From Paeniglutamicibacter antarcticus (GTDB lineage Bacteria > Actinomycetota > Actinomycetes > Actinomycetales > Micrococcaceae): DNA of 64,000 nt. Below are positions 33,336 to 41,781 of the stretch, one piece after another. Below the pieces are notes generated by a model. That model saw nothing but the letters and a program-made list of their open reading frames with translations, had not been told where the DNA came from and did not search any database. The stretch is taken from NCBI RefSeq assembly GCF_900010755.1, contig NZ_CZJT01000119.1:1-64000 (forward strand), given 5' to 3'. Position 1 is the first letter of the stretch; every line of letters begins with the position of its first letter. Made by a program: the position numbers and the translations under genes.

Positions 33336-34841
33336 CTAGAGAAGTCCCAATGGGTTCACGGCGCTACCGTTGACGATGGTCTCAAAGTGCATGTGGCAAC
33401 CGGTTGAGTTGCCGGTGGTTCCGACGTACCCAATGACTTGGCCCTGCTGGACGTTCTGTCCGTTGCGAACGACGATGCGCTGCATGTGGTGGTAGTTGGT
33501 CGCCAGCGCTTTGCCTCGGATGACACCGTGGCTGATGGTGACCTTGTTGCCGGAGCTCCCGCCCCAGCCGGCAAACCACACCTCGCCGTCAGCCGAAGCC
33601 TTGACCGGCGTGCCGCACTGGCCGCCGAAGCCCCAGTCAACGCCTGCGTGGACATAGCCGCCGCGTCCGCCGTAATCGATGGTGCCTGCCGGCGTCGGAC
33701 GCCAACCGAAGCTCGAGGTCTGGCGGCCACCGCTGACCGGCTTGATCAGACCCCACGAGCTTCGCTCCGGGACGGTCTCCGGCTTCGGTGCGACGTATTG
33801 CGGTTTCACATAGGAAGAACCGGGCTTTTTTGAAGGGGCAGGTTTCTTGGCAGCCGCAGCCGCCTTGCGCTCGGCTTCCGCCTTGGCCGCCTGTTCCCTG
33901 TCCCAACGGGCCTTCTTTTCGGCCTGTTCCTTCTCCCACTTGATCTTCGCCTCCGCCAAACGCTTGCGTTCGGCCTCTTCGGCCTTGCGCTTCTTCTCGG
34001 CGGCTTCGCGGATCTGCTGTTCTTGGCGCGCCTTGATCGCGGCGTTGTTCTTCGTCTTCGCAGCTTCTTCGGCGTCCAACTTGGCCTGGAACTGCGGGCG
34101 CTTGGCCTGCAGCTCTGCACTGATCGACTCGGTTTTGGAAATGATCCCGTCGAGAGCAGCCTTCTTGCCCTCGGCCTCGGTGCGCGCCGCCTGTTCACGG
34201 GACAACGCAGCATCAGCCTGCTGCTTGAAGTCTGCGATTTCGCCCTCAACAGCTGCCAATCGCAGCTTCGCGTTGGCATCGGTAGCCGACTGCTGGGTGA
34301 GCGTGTCAAGAGCCGCGTTCTGTGAACGCATGGCCTGATCCGCCAAATCCATGCCGGTGGCAAGGTTTCCCGTGGCGCTGACGTTGAGCATCAGGGTCAG
34401 GTCGGAGGAGACGCCACCGCGCTTGTACGCCTGGGTGGCGATCTGCCCGATGATTTTCTTGCTGTCTTCTAGCTGGGCCTGATCTTCAGCCATCTTGACG
34501 TTCAGCTGATCACGGGTCTCATGCGCTGCCTGCAGCCTGCGTTCAAGGTCGGCGGCTTCGTCGGAGGCGCGTTGCACCCTACCTTCGGCATCGGCCAAAG
34601 CCACCCGGGCCGCCGGAAGCTGGGCTTGGTATCCGCGCAGCTCCGTGTCGGCCGCCTTGATGTCGGCGTCGAGGTACTCCATGTCTTCGTTCAGGTCGCT
34701 GATGTTTTGCTGGATCTCGGCCTTGCGGTCATCGAGTTCATCGGCTGTGGCGCCGACGCCGCCGGAGACCAACAGTGCCGCTGATAGCGCGCCAACAATC
34801 CCGGCGCGTGCGATCCGACACCATACTGCTTTGGCCAACAT
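33336..34841 (-). CDS. Secreted coiled-coil M23 peptidoglycan peptidase (EnvC-like)
   Basis: A 501-residue exported protein. A signal peptide (MLAKAVWCRIARAGIVGALSAALLVSGGVGATA) is followed by long coiled coils (about residues 35-225), an Ala/Lys/Glu helix (about 230-325), a Pro/Ser linker and an M23 (LytM) domain with active-site residues in VHAGVDWGF (near 400) and GCHMHFE (near 483). The motifs needed for zinc endopeptidase activity are present. AAGGA before the ATG at 34841 fixes the start. Position right after ftsX and the architecture suggest it is an FtsEX-regulated cell-wall hydrolase or activator, like EnvC or PcsB. Confidence 0.88.
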   Translation of the reverse strand: MLAKAVWCRIARAGIVGALSAALLVSGGVGATADELDDRKAEIQQNISDLNEDMEYLDADIKAADTELRGYQAQLPAARVALADAEGRVQRASDEAADLERRLQAAHETRDQLNVKMAEDQAQLEDSKKIIGQIATQAYKRGGVSSDLTLMLNVSATGNLATGMDLADQAMRSQNAALDTLTQQSATDANAKLRLAAVEGEIADFKQQADAALSREQAARTEAEGKKAALDGIISKTESISAELQAKRPQFQAKLDAEEAAKTKNNAAIKARQEQQIREAAEKKRKAEEAERKRLAEAKIKWEKEQAEKKARWDREQAAKAEAERKAAAAAKKPAPSKKPGSSYVKPQYVAPKPETVPERSSWGLIKPVSGGRQTSSFGWRPTPAGTIDYGGRGGYVHAGVDWGFGGQCGTPVKASADGEVWFAGWGGSSGNKVTISHGVIRGKALATNYHHMQRIVVRNGQNVQQGQVIGYVGTTGNSTGCHMHFETIVNGSAVNPLGLL

Positions 34842-34894
34842 AAGCTTCCTTAATCCTGTGGACGAGTGGGCGTCAGGCATGAAAACGCGACGCA

Positions 34895-35809
34895 CTAAAC
34901 CTTCAAGTAGCGTCGCAAGGTTACGATCGACGATACACCAGCCAAAACAACACTGAGCAGAATCAGCCAGGGAGCCACCATCAGCACCTCACCTGTGGAG
35001 ATAAATGCCGTGTCCGGGTATTCCTTCGCGAGCTTGCCATCGATGAAGAAGCGCGCCAGTCCCCAGAGCACCCCGGAGGCAAGCAGTGCACCCAGCAGAC
35101 CCGCGATGATGCCTTCAACCACGAACGGCAGTTGGATGGAAGCCTTCGACGCGCCCACCAGGCGCATGATCCCGGTTTCGCGGCGCCGGGTGAAGGCGGA
35201 AAGCCTGATGGTGGTGCCAACCAACAGCACCGCGCAGACGATCATCACCGCAGCAATCCCGATGGCAACGACCGAAGCGATGTTGATGATGGAGAAGATT
35301 TTCTCAAGGAGGTCGCGTTGGTCGATGACCACGTCCACGCCCTTCATCGAGGAGAACAGCTCGTTGATCACGTCGTACTTTTCCGGATCCACCAGCGAGA
35401 CGCGGAAGGATTCGGGCAGCTGGTCAGCTGTCACGGTGTCCACGATCGCGGAGTTCTCAAACTGTTCCCGGAAGTGGATCAGCGCCTGGGCCTTGGACTC
35501 GTATTCGAAATCCGCAACGTAGGGCTTGACTGCGGCGGATTCGAGCATGGCCTGGATATCAGTGCGCTGCGGGTCGGTGATCGAACCATCGGCGCAAGTG
35601 GTCTGCCCGTAATCTTCGCCGCAGAGGAAGATGGCAACTTGGACCTTGTCGTACCAGTAGCCCTTCATCTGGGTGATCTGCATTTGCAGCAGCGCGGCTG
35701 CACCCACAAAGGTCAGCGAAACGAAGGTGACGAGTATTACCGAAACCACCATGGAAAGGTTGCGACGCAGGCCGTAGCCTACCTCGCTGAGTACAAATCC
35801 GAACCTCAT
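34895..35809 (-). CDS. ftsX: Permease-like cell-division protein FtsX
   Basis: A 304-residue membrane protein with an N-terminal helix (SMVVSVILVTFVSLTFVGAAALL), a large extracellular domain with two Cys in FLCGEDYGQTTCADGS, and three C-terminal helices (IINIASVVAIGIAAVMIVCAVLLVGTTIRLSAFTRRRETGIMRLVGAS ... VVEGIIAGLLGALLASGVLWGLARF ... MVAPWLILLSVVLAGVSSIVTLRRYLKV). With FtsE it forms an ABC-type complex that controls peptidoglycan hydrolases in division. It overlaps ftsE by four bases, and the likely hydrolase gene follows 53 bases downstream. Confidence 0.94.
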   Translation of the reverse strand: MRFGFVLSEVGYGLRRNLSMVVSVILVTFVSLTFVGAAALLQMQITQMKGYWYDKVQVAIFLCGEDYGQTTCADGSITDPQRTDIQAMLESAAVKPYVADFEYESKAQALIHFREQFENSAIVDTVTADQLPESFRVSLVDPEKYDVINELFSSMKGVDVVIDQRDLLEKIFSIINIASVVAIGIAAVMIVCAVLLVGTTIRLSAFTRRRETGIMRLVGASKASIQLPFVVEGIIAGLLGALLASGVLWGLARFFIDGKLAKEYPDTAFISTGEVLMVAPWLILLSVVLAGVSSIVTLRRYLKV

Positions 35810-36612
35810 GGCATGTCATCCTCTGTGTCGAACGGGGCGAACGCCTGGGAACCCGAGGCGGCCTTGCCGCGGTCTCCGGGGCCCGCAACGCGCAATTCGC
35901 GGGTGCCGTCCTGGTTGATCACCGGGATCATCGAGGTGTACTCACCGACCTTCTCATCGCGCAGGATCTTCCCTTCGGAAAGCTCGATGACGCGTCGGCG
36001 CATGGAGTTCACGATGCCGTCGTCGTGCGTGGCCATCAGCACGGTGGTGCCGTTTTGGTTGATCCGGTCCAGCACGTTCATGATGCCGACGCTGGTGGCC
36101 GGGTCAAGGTTGCCGGTGGGCTCATCGGCCAGCAAAATTGCCGGCCGGTTGGCGATGGCACGGGCGATGGCTACGCGTTGTTTCTCACCGCCGGAAAGCT
36201 CGTGCGGCTTACGCTTCTCCTTGCCTTCCAGCCCGACCATCTTCAGGACCTCCGGAACGTGTTCGCGGATGGCGCTGCGGCTTTCGCCGATGACCTGCAT
36301 GGCGAAGGCCACGTTGTCGAAGACGTTTTTCTGCTCAAGCAGGCGGAAGTCCTGGAACACCACGCCGATGCCGCGGCGCAGCTTGGGCACGCGCCATGAC
36401 GGGATGCGCGCGACGTTTTGCCCTGCCACGTGCACCGCACCGCCTGTTGCCACGAGTTCGCGCAACACCAAGCCCAGGAACGTGGACTTGCCGGAGCCCG
36501 AGGGGCCGACGAGGAACGCGAAGTCGCCACGGTCGATCTCGATACTGATGTCGTCCAAACCGGGACGGGACTTCTGGTCGTAGACCATCGTCACGTTTTC
36601 GAATCTAATCAT
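35806..36612 (-). CDS. ftsE: Cell-division ATP-binding protein FtsE
   Basis: A 268-residue ABC ATPase: MIRFENVTMVYDQKSRPGLD start, Walker A GPSGSGKSTFLGLV, Q-loop VVFQDFRLL, signature LSGGEKQRVAIARAI, Walker B ILLADEPTGNLD and switch VLMATHDDGI. The C-terminal 45 residues beyond the usual end are polar. It energises FtsX. ATG at 36612 matches the normal family start; GTG directly before it is also possible. The ribosome-binding site is weak. Confidence 0.95.
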   Translation of the reverse strand: MIRFENVTMVYDQKSRPGLDDISIEIDRGDFAFLVGPSGSGKSTFLGLVLRELVATGGAVHVAGQNVARIPSWRVPKLRRGIGVVFQDFRLLEQKNVFDNVAFAMQVIGESRSAIREHVPEVLKMVGLEGKEKRKPHELSGGEKQRVAIARAIANRPAILLADEPTGNLDPATSVGIMNVLDRINQNGTTVLMATHDDGIVNSMRRRVIELSEGKILRDEKVGEYTSMIPVINQDGTRELRVAGPGDRGKAASGSQAFAPFDTEDDMP

Positions 36613-36839
36613 CACAACTCTGCCCGTTGGATCGCCGGCAGTGGATCCAGTGAACGGGACTTTGTTTTATAGGGAGATTCAACAAGGCCAGCCCTTGCAC
36701 TCTAGCGGCACGGCGGCCGCTGCCCGGGGCATCGACAAGGCGTGTCATGAAACTGGATGTCCAGTGTATGAACGCTGCGAGGGTGCCACCGGCGGGTTTT
36801 TGGCCCATCTGCGGCTACCCCAGGGCGGCTGCAGTCCCC

Positions 36840-37955
36840 TTAGGCGCTGGGGCGGCGCTGGGTGGCGCGCCAGCGAATGCCAGCATCAATAAAGTCGTCA
36901 ATTTCGCCGTCGAGCACCGCGGAGGTGTTGCCGACCTCGTGCTCGGTGCGCAGGTCCTTGACCATTTGGTAGGGGTTCAGCACGTAGGAGCGCATCTGGT
37001 CGCCCCACGATGCCTTCACGTCGCCGGCCATTTCCTTCTTCTTCGCATCCTGCTCGGCCTTCTTCTGCAAGAGCAGGCGCGACTGCAGCACGCGCAAGGC
37101 TGCCGCACGGTTCTGGATCTGCGACTTTTCGTTCTGCATCGACACGACGATTCCGGTGGGAATGTGGGTCATGCGCACCGCGGAGTCGGTGGTGTTAACC
37201 GACTGGCCGCCCGGTCCCGAGGAACGGAAGACGTCAACGCGGATCTCGTTTTCGGGGATCTCGACGGAGTCCGTCTGCTCGATCAGCGGGATGACTTCCA
37301 CCGCGGCGAACGAGGTCTGCCGGCGGCCCTGGTTATCGAACGGAGAGATGCGCACCAGACGGTGGGTGCCTGCCTCGACGGACAGCGTGCCAAACGCGTA
37401 CGGCGCATTGACCTCAAACGTTGCGGACTTCAGGCCGGCCTCTTCGGCGTAGGAGGTATCCATCACCTGGGTGGAGTAGCCGTGCTTTTCCGCCCAGCGC
37501 AGGTACATGCGCATCAGCATTTCGGCAAAGTCAGCGGCATCAACGCCACCGGCGCCGGCGCGGATGGTCACCACCGCGTCACGGGCATCGAATTCGCCCG
37601 AGAGCAGGGTGACTACCTCGAGGTCGGCAAGCGCCTTGCGCACCGATTTGAGTTCGTCCTCGGCTTCACGCAGGGAGTCCTCGTCGGCTTCCATTTCGGC
37701 AAGTTCCACGAGGACTTCGAGGTCATCGATGCGGGTGGCGATGCTGGTCAGCCGTTCGAGCTCGGACTGGCGGTGCGAAAGCTTGGAGGTTACGACCTGT
37801 GCGGCTGCCGGGTTGTCCCAAAGGTCCGGCACGCCGGCTTCTTCGGACAGCATCTCGATGTCGGCGCGGATGCGCGGAACATCGGAGACCTCTTCGATCG
37901 AGGCGTAGGTGGAGCGCAGAGCGCGGATTTCAGCGGGGAAGTCAGTTGAGGCCAT
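36840..37955 (-). CDS. prfB: Peptide chain release factor 2
   Basis: A 371-residue class I release factor recognising UAA/UGA. It carries the SPF anticodon motif (RISPFDNQGRR) and the catalytic GGQ (SSGPGGQSVNTTDSAVR). The reading frame is continuous, so the programmed +1 frameshift seen in many bacterial prfB genes is absent. GGAGG is well placed before the ATG at 37955. About 225 bases without genes separate it from ftsE, so co-transcription with the ftsEX block is uncertain. Confidence 0.96.
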   Translation of the reverse strand: MASTDFPAEIRALRSTYASIEEVSDVPRIRADIEMLSEEAGVPDLWDNPAAAQVVTSKLSHRQSELERLTSIATRIDDLEVLVELAEMEADEDSLREAEDELKSVRKALADLEVVTLLSGEFDARDAVVTIRAGAGGVDAADFAEMLMRMYLRWAEKHGYSTQVMDTSYAEEAGLKSATFEVNAPYAFGTLSVEAGTHRLVRISPFDNQGRRQTSFAAVEVIPLIEQTDSVEIPENEIRVDVFRSSGPGGQSVNTTDSAVRMTHIPTGIVVSMQNEKSQIQNRAAALRVLQSRLLLQKKAEQDAKKKEMAGDVKASWGDQMRSYVLNPYQMVKDLRTEHEVGNTSAVLDGEIDDFIDAGIRWRATQRRPSA

Positions 37956-38022
37956 GGTGCCTCCAGCCTACGACATTTGCCGGGCAGTTCATGGCTGATA
38001 CGCCGCATATTGCGCGCGCGAA

Positions 38023-38517
38023 TCATCTGGAAAGCAGGGTGCGGGCCTTGGATTCGACGGAGATGTTCACGCCGGCGGGCACGATCCATCCGATGATCGG
38101 CGGGTGCACCACGGCTCCAAGGCGCACATGGGCCGTCACCGAGTCGCCGAGCACCCCGGCCGAGATGATGTGCAGATCTGCAAAGTCACCACCTGCACCT
38201 ATGTCCGAGAGGTACTTGGCGGCCGCCGAATGCACTTCCGCGGGGTTCAGCCGCAGCGTCGCCTCCGCGGCCCCGGTGGCTGTCAGCTCAAAATTATCCG
38301 CGGCTGCCGCCACGGCACCGTCGGCGACCGAAAGCAGCTTGCGCGCTTGGACATTGACGGCCGTGGCAGCGAGCACTACGCTGATCACCAGCAAGGCGAT
38401 GGCGATCATCCCGATGATAAGAATAATCGATTGGCCCGATTCGGTGGCTGGAGCCTTTTGTGCCCTGCGCCCGGGTTGGTGGTTTGCCCCGCCAGCGGCG
38501 GTGCGAAATTCACCCAT
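38023..38517 (-). CDS. TadG-like pilus-assembly protein
   Basis: A 164-residue protein with one membrane helix (SIILIIGMIAIALLVISVVLAATAVNV) after a prepilin-like ESGQS junction and an extracellular C-terminal domain (ARKLLSVADGAVAAAADNFEL ...). It corresponds in place and layout to mycobacterial Rv3654c at the end of the Tad operon. Unlike the two TadE proteins it lacks the Glu five residues after the Gly. It overlaps the preceding gene by eight bases. Confidence 0.75.
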   Translation of the reverse strand: MGEFRTAAGGANHQPGRRAQKAPATESGQSIILIIGMIAIALLVISVVLAATAVNVQARKLLSVADGAVAAAADNFELTATGAAEATLRLNPAEVHSAAAKYLSDIGAGGDFADLHIISAGVLGDSVTAHVRLGAVVHPPIIGWIVPAGVNISVESKARTLLSR

Positions 38518-39055
38518 AACGGTCGACCCGATGCGTGATGCTGGAGCTAATGACCCCGGTGCGCACCGCCCACTCCCGTGGCATCAGCGGAAGCACCGTG
38601 TCAATGGAAACGTTGACGGTGACGGTGCTGCCCGGTGACAGGCAGGCGCCGTTGCAGCTGTAGCTGAAGGTCGCCCGGGACCCGTCGATGCCCATATTGG
38701 ATGCGGCACGGCGGACAGCATCGGCAACCCGGGCGCCTGCCTGCGCCTCGGATTCGGCAGTGACGAAGACCTTGGCGCCGTGGTCGGCGGCGCCCACGGC
38801 GGCATAGGTAGCTGATTGCAGTGCCGCTGCGCCAATCACCAGGTAGATCAGTGGCACCAGAAGCAGCACCACCAGGAAAATGAACTCGATGATGGCCGAG
38901 CCGGCATCCGCGCCTGGTTCTTGTCCTTGCGCTTGCTCGTGCTCGTGTTCTTGCTCGGGCGCCTGCTCCTGCCTCACGACGCCAAGGCAGCCGGCGTTGC
39001 CGTGGAGGTTCACTCCGGGGATCCGGCGCACACCAAGTAGTTGCCACTTACCCAT
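38510..39055 (-). CDS. TadE-family minor pseudopilin (second copy)
   Basis: A 181-residue protein. The N-terminal 50 residues are hydrophilic with an EQEHEHEQAQGQEP stretch. Then comes the TadE pseudopilin motif G-SAIIEF followed by the helix IFLVVLLLVPLIYLVIGAAAL, with Glu at position +5 after the Gly, and an extracellular domain with two Cys (YSCNGACLSPG). The start at 39055 (MGKWQLL) overlaps the previous gene by eight bases. The role inferred from Tad systems is a minor pseudopilin or assembly factor. Confidence 0.75.
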   Translation of the reverse strand: MGKWQLLGVRRIPGVNLHGNAGCLGVVRQEQAPEQEHEHEQAQGQEPGADAGSAIIEFIFLVVLLLVPLIYLVIGAAALQSATYAAVGAADHGAKVFVTAESEAQAGARVADAVRRAASNMGIDGSRATFSYSCNGACLSPGSTVTVNVSIDTVLPLMPREWAVRTGVISSSITHRVDRYG

Positions 39056-39539
39056 AGCGCACCGCTTCGCCACGCACCTCAAACTGTGCGAACAAGGGAA
39101 TCAGGCCGATCATCGGGACTCCGGCCCGCACGGTGATCTCCAGCCCGGGTTGCCCTCCGATTTCAATGCTGCGGGCCTGTACATTCCCGGCGTACCCCTC
39201 GTTCAAGGCACCGGCAATAATCTCCCGGGTCCGGGCCACCCCGTCTGCCGGACCGCGATCGGCCAGGGTCCCGTAGCGGGCGCCGTTGGCCGCGGCGTCC
39301 AGCAAGGTGTTTCGAACATGCAAGGCCAGCGTCAATTGCACCACTCCCATGAAAACCGCAAGCAGCAGGGCACTGACCATGACGAACTCGGCAACCGCGG
39401 AACCCTGTTGCCCACCGGTCGCGCCAAGCTTCTTTCCTGTTCGGGCATCGCCCATCGTGGTCCGGGTGGGTTGAGCAACGCGGGTGGCTCGATAGGCGCG
39501 AGCAGCTCGATGACGTGCAGCGATGATGTTGTTTGTCAT
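39048..39539 (-). CDS. TadE-family minor pseudopilin
   Basis: A 163-residue protein with a basic N-terminal region, the pseudopilin junction QQG-SAVAEFVMVSALLLAVFMGVVQL (Gly then Glu at +5) and a soluble C-terminal domain (HVRNTLLDAAANGARYGTLADRG ...). It matches the TadE family and the position of mycobacterial Rv3655c. It lies 19 bases after the pilin-like gene and overlaps the next TadE gene, so it is part of one operon. Confidence 0.8.
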   Translation of the reverse strand: MTNNIIAARHRAARAYRATRVAQPTRTTMGDARTGKKLGATGGQQGSAVAEFVMVSALLLAVFMGVVQLTLALHVRNTLLDAAANGARYGTLADRGPADGVARTREIIAGALNEGYAGNVQARSIEIGGQPGLEITVRAGVPMIGLIPLFAQFEVRGEAVRYG

Positions 39540-39558
39540 TGCGTGTGCCCGGGGGCAG

Positions 39559-39792
39559 CTACCCCAGGCCCGAGACGCGGTCGATGGCCTGGTTGAACAA
39601 CTCGCTGAGCCGCGGCCCGGCGATCGCGATCAGCGCAGCCACCAAAAGCGCACTCATCAACGTGATCATCACCCATCCGGGTACATCCCCGCGTTCGTCC
39701 CGGCGCATCCTGCGCACCAGGTTGCCGGTGCAATCATTTACCCACAGCCCCATGCCGAACATCAGCATCGTGATCCTGTGTGTCATCCTCAT
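39559..39792 (-). CDS. Small Flp-pilin-like protein
   Basis: A 77-residue protein: a basic leader (MRMTHRITMLMF ... LVRRMRRDERG), a possible prepilin junction after DERG, then DVPGWVMITLMSALLVAALIAIAG as a single helix and a short tail (PRLSELFNQAIDRVSGLG). It sits where Flp pilin genes occur, between tadC and tadE, like Rv3656c. The typical Glu at +5 is a Trp here. AAGGAGG is ideally placed before the ATG at 39792. A role as the main pilin is inferred from position. Confidence 0.7.
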   Translation of the reverse strand: MRMTHRITMLMFGMGLWVNDCTGNLVRRMRRDERGDVPGWVMITLMSALLVAALIAIAGPRLSELFNQAIDRVSGLG

Positions 39793-39809
39793 GACGGTTC
39801 CTCCTTGTT

Positions 39810-39841
39810 ATCAAACGTGCGTGGTTTTCAAACGTGCGTGG
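39810..39841. repeat. Short direct repeats upstream of the pilin-like gene
   Basis: The motif TCAAACGTGCGTGGT occurs twice in a row, and GTGCGTGGTTCAAA follows a few bases later in partial form. They lie just upstream of the pilin-like gene within the 199-base gap after tadC. Function unknown. Confidence 0.6.
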
Positions 39842-39991
39842 TCTCCTTGGTGCGTGGTTCAAAGCGGTTCGGGGTTGCTGACCGTCACCGGTGATCGGCG
39901 GCCCGTTTCCGGTGTTCCCTCCATGCGGCTGCAGAGGGATCTGCCTCGGAGCGGCGAATGCTGCTGCTTGCATGTCCTGCCATGATGGCCA

Positions 39992-40933
39992 TCAGTAACT
40001 CATCTCGATCAGCGACAGCCCCGGGTACACGGCAAAAACGATGGTCAGCGGAAGTACACCAAAAACCACAGGAACCATCATCCCGATCTCTTTTTTGCCG
40101 GCGGTTTCCATCAACTCGCGTTTGGCGGCATCGCGCACGTCCTGTGCTTGTGCACGCATGACAGCCGCGATGGGCGTGCCGCGTTCGGAAGCCACATTGA
40201 TCGCGTCGACAAAACGGGTCATCGCGGTCAGCTGGATGCGGTCGGCCATGGTGGAGAGCGCCGATACAAGGGTGGAGCCGGAGCGCACGTCGGCGAGCGC
40301 CATCGAAAATTCCTCGCTCAGCGCCCCCTTGGAGCTGCGCGCAACACGTTCAATGGCCCCGATGGTGCTCTCCCCCGCGCCGACGGCAAGTGCCATGAGT
40401 TCGGCAATGGTCGGGAATTGGTTGAGGATGCGTTTGCTGCGCCGGGTGATTTGTTCCCCCAGCCACCAGTCGCGCAGCAGGTACCCGCCGATGGCGCAGC
40501 CGATGAGCACCACCAGGGCCAGCATCGGGTTGAAGCGCCCGGCCACCAGGTTCAGCCCGATCAATGCGGCACCAATCAGCGTGAGCCCGGCGGACCAGAG
40601 CAATTGTTGGGCCCGGAAGTCAAGCACACCGGTGGAAAGCCCCGCCCGCGCCAACCGGCGGGCCAGCGCGTCGTTGCCCGGGTTCAACCGCGCGGTGAGG
40701 CGCACCATGTCGGAAAGCGCAGGTCCTAAAATGCGGCCCAGCGGCCCAAAGGGGGTTTGTGCCGCCAGCGGTTCGGCGAGCATGCGCGAGGACGTTCGGC
40801 CGCTGCGCAGGTGCGGGGCCAACCGGTCCGCGAAGCTCAGCGGCCGCATGAAGGGAAGCCGCACCAGCACCAACCAGAGGCCGCACCCAAGGCACAGGCC
40901 CAGCAGCAGGGCGAGGATCATGGTGGTACTCAC
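39992..40933 (-). CDS. tadC: Tad secretion membrane protein TadC
   Basis: A 313-residue type II secretion F-domain protein with helices near the N-terminus (ILALLLGLCLGCGLWLVLV), in the middle (LLWSAGLTLIGAALIGLNLVAG, MLALVVLIGCAIGGYLL) and at the C-terminus (MMVPVVFGVLPLTIVFAVYPGLSL). The cytoplasmic F domain includes FPTIAELMALAVGAGESTIGAIERVARSSKG. GTG at 40933 is chosen because it overlaps the tadB stop (GTGA); an ATG at 40921 is the alternative. It forms the inner-membrane platform with TadB. Confidence 0.87.
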   Translation of the reverse strand: MSTTMILALLLGLCLGCGLWLVLVRLPFMRPLSFADRLAPHLRSGRTSSRMLAEPLAAQTPFGPLGRILGPALSDMVRLTARLNPGNDALARRLARAGLSTGVLDFRAQQLLWSAGLTLIGAALIGLNLVAGRFNPMLALVVLIGCAIGGYLLRDWWLGEQITRRSKRILNQFPTIAELMALAVGAGESTIGAIERVARSSKGALSEEFSMALADVRSGSTLVSALSTMADRIQLTAMTRFVDAINVASERGTPIAAVMRAQAQDVRDAAKRELMETAGKKEIGMMVPVVFGVLPLTIVFAVYPGLSLIEMSY

Positions 40934-41781
40934 CTGAACACCCGCTCTTCCTCGGGCAGCCGTCCAATGCGCATCATCGCGCGGTAACAGATGAAGGACA
41001 GGCCAAGTCCGGACAGCAGGACCAGCACCCCGGTGAGCGTGGAATACGCTGCCACCGCCGCAGGCTGCCCGGCCAACAGCAACAGGATGACCCACGGGGC
41101 GGCCACCGCAAGGCGTGCCGCGGAGACCGTCCAGGACTGCCGGGCTTCGAGTTCCCCGCGGGTGCGGGCGGAATCGCGCAGGAATGAGCTCAGCGTGCCG
41201 AGCATTTCGCCCAGGTCGGTGCCGCCGACTTCCCGGGTGATGCGCAGGGCGGCGACGATCTTGTCCGACACCGGATCGGCAAGGCGTTCGGCCAGCTTGT
41301 TCAACGACTCCTCAAAGCGCGCGGTGGCGCGATAGTCAAGCCCGAAATCGGTGAATGCTGGCCGCAGCGTCTCCGGCCCCTGCACCCCCAGCTGGGTCAG
41401 TGCCTCCGGCAGCGAGAGCCCCGCACGGATGGCAGAGCGCAGGTGATCAACCACATCGGGCCATTGTTCGCGCAATGCGGCGCTGCGTTTGGCCGCCTGC
41501 CGGCGCACGATGGCCCACGGAGCGCAGAGCCCAAACCCGGCGAAGGTCAGGGCAATCATGTAGGCGCCGGTGAGCACCAGCACGATGAGGCCGACGATGA
41601 TGGCGCTGGTGACTGACGCGTAGATGAACCCGGCCCGGGTGACCTTGTCCAGCCCCGCCCGCAGCAGCAAGGTGTCGATCCGCGAGGGCGCCTTGCGACG
41701 CGTGCGTGCGGTGGCCGGGGTGAATGACTGGTAGATCAGCAGCAGCCCGAACCCGAGGGCCAGTCCCAGGAGCAGGCTCAT
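40930..41781 (-). CDS. tadB: Tad secretion membrane protein TadB
   Basis: A 283-residue platform protein. N-terminal helix MSLLLGLALGFGLLLIYQSF, two central helices (AIIVGLIVLVLTGAYMIALTFAGFGLCAPWAI), the F domain (WPDVVDHLRSAIRAGLSLPEALTQLG ... ITREVGGTDLGEMLGTLSSFLRD) and C-terminal helices (VAAPWVILLLLAGQPAAVAAY ... LLSGLGLSFICYRAMM). It overlaps tadA and tadC by four bases, so the three are translationally coupled. Confidence 0.88.
   Translation of the reverse strand: MSLLLGLALGFGLLLIYQSFTPATARTRRKAPSRIDTLLLRAGLDKVTRAGFIYASVTSAIIVGLIVLVLTGAYMIALTFAGFGLCAPWAIVRRQAAKRSAALREQWPDVVDHLRSAIRAGLSLPEALTQLGVQGPETLRPAFTDFGLDYRATARFEESLNKLAERLADPVSDKIVAALRITREVGGTDLGEMLGTLSSFLRDSARTRGELEARQSWTVSAARLAVAAPWVILLLLAGQPAAVAAYSTLTGVLVLLSGLGLSFICYRAMMRIGRLPEEERVFR

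Noticed and set aside
37840..37955. Programmed frameshift site in prfB
   Set aside because: The reading frame is continuous from the ATG, with no internal in-frame TGA.
39810..39860. Short repeats considered as a CRISPR array
   Set aside because: Only two full copies of about 15 bases without spacers of regular length, and no cas genes nearby.
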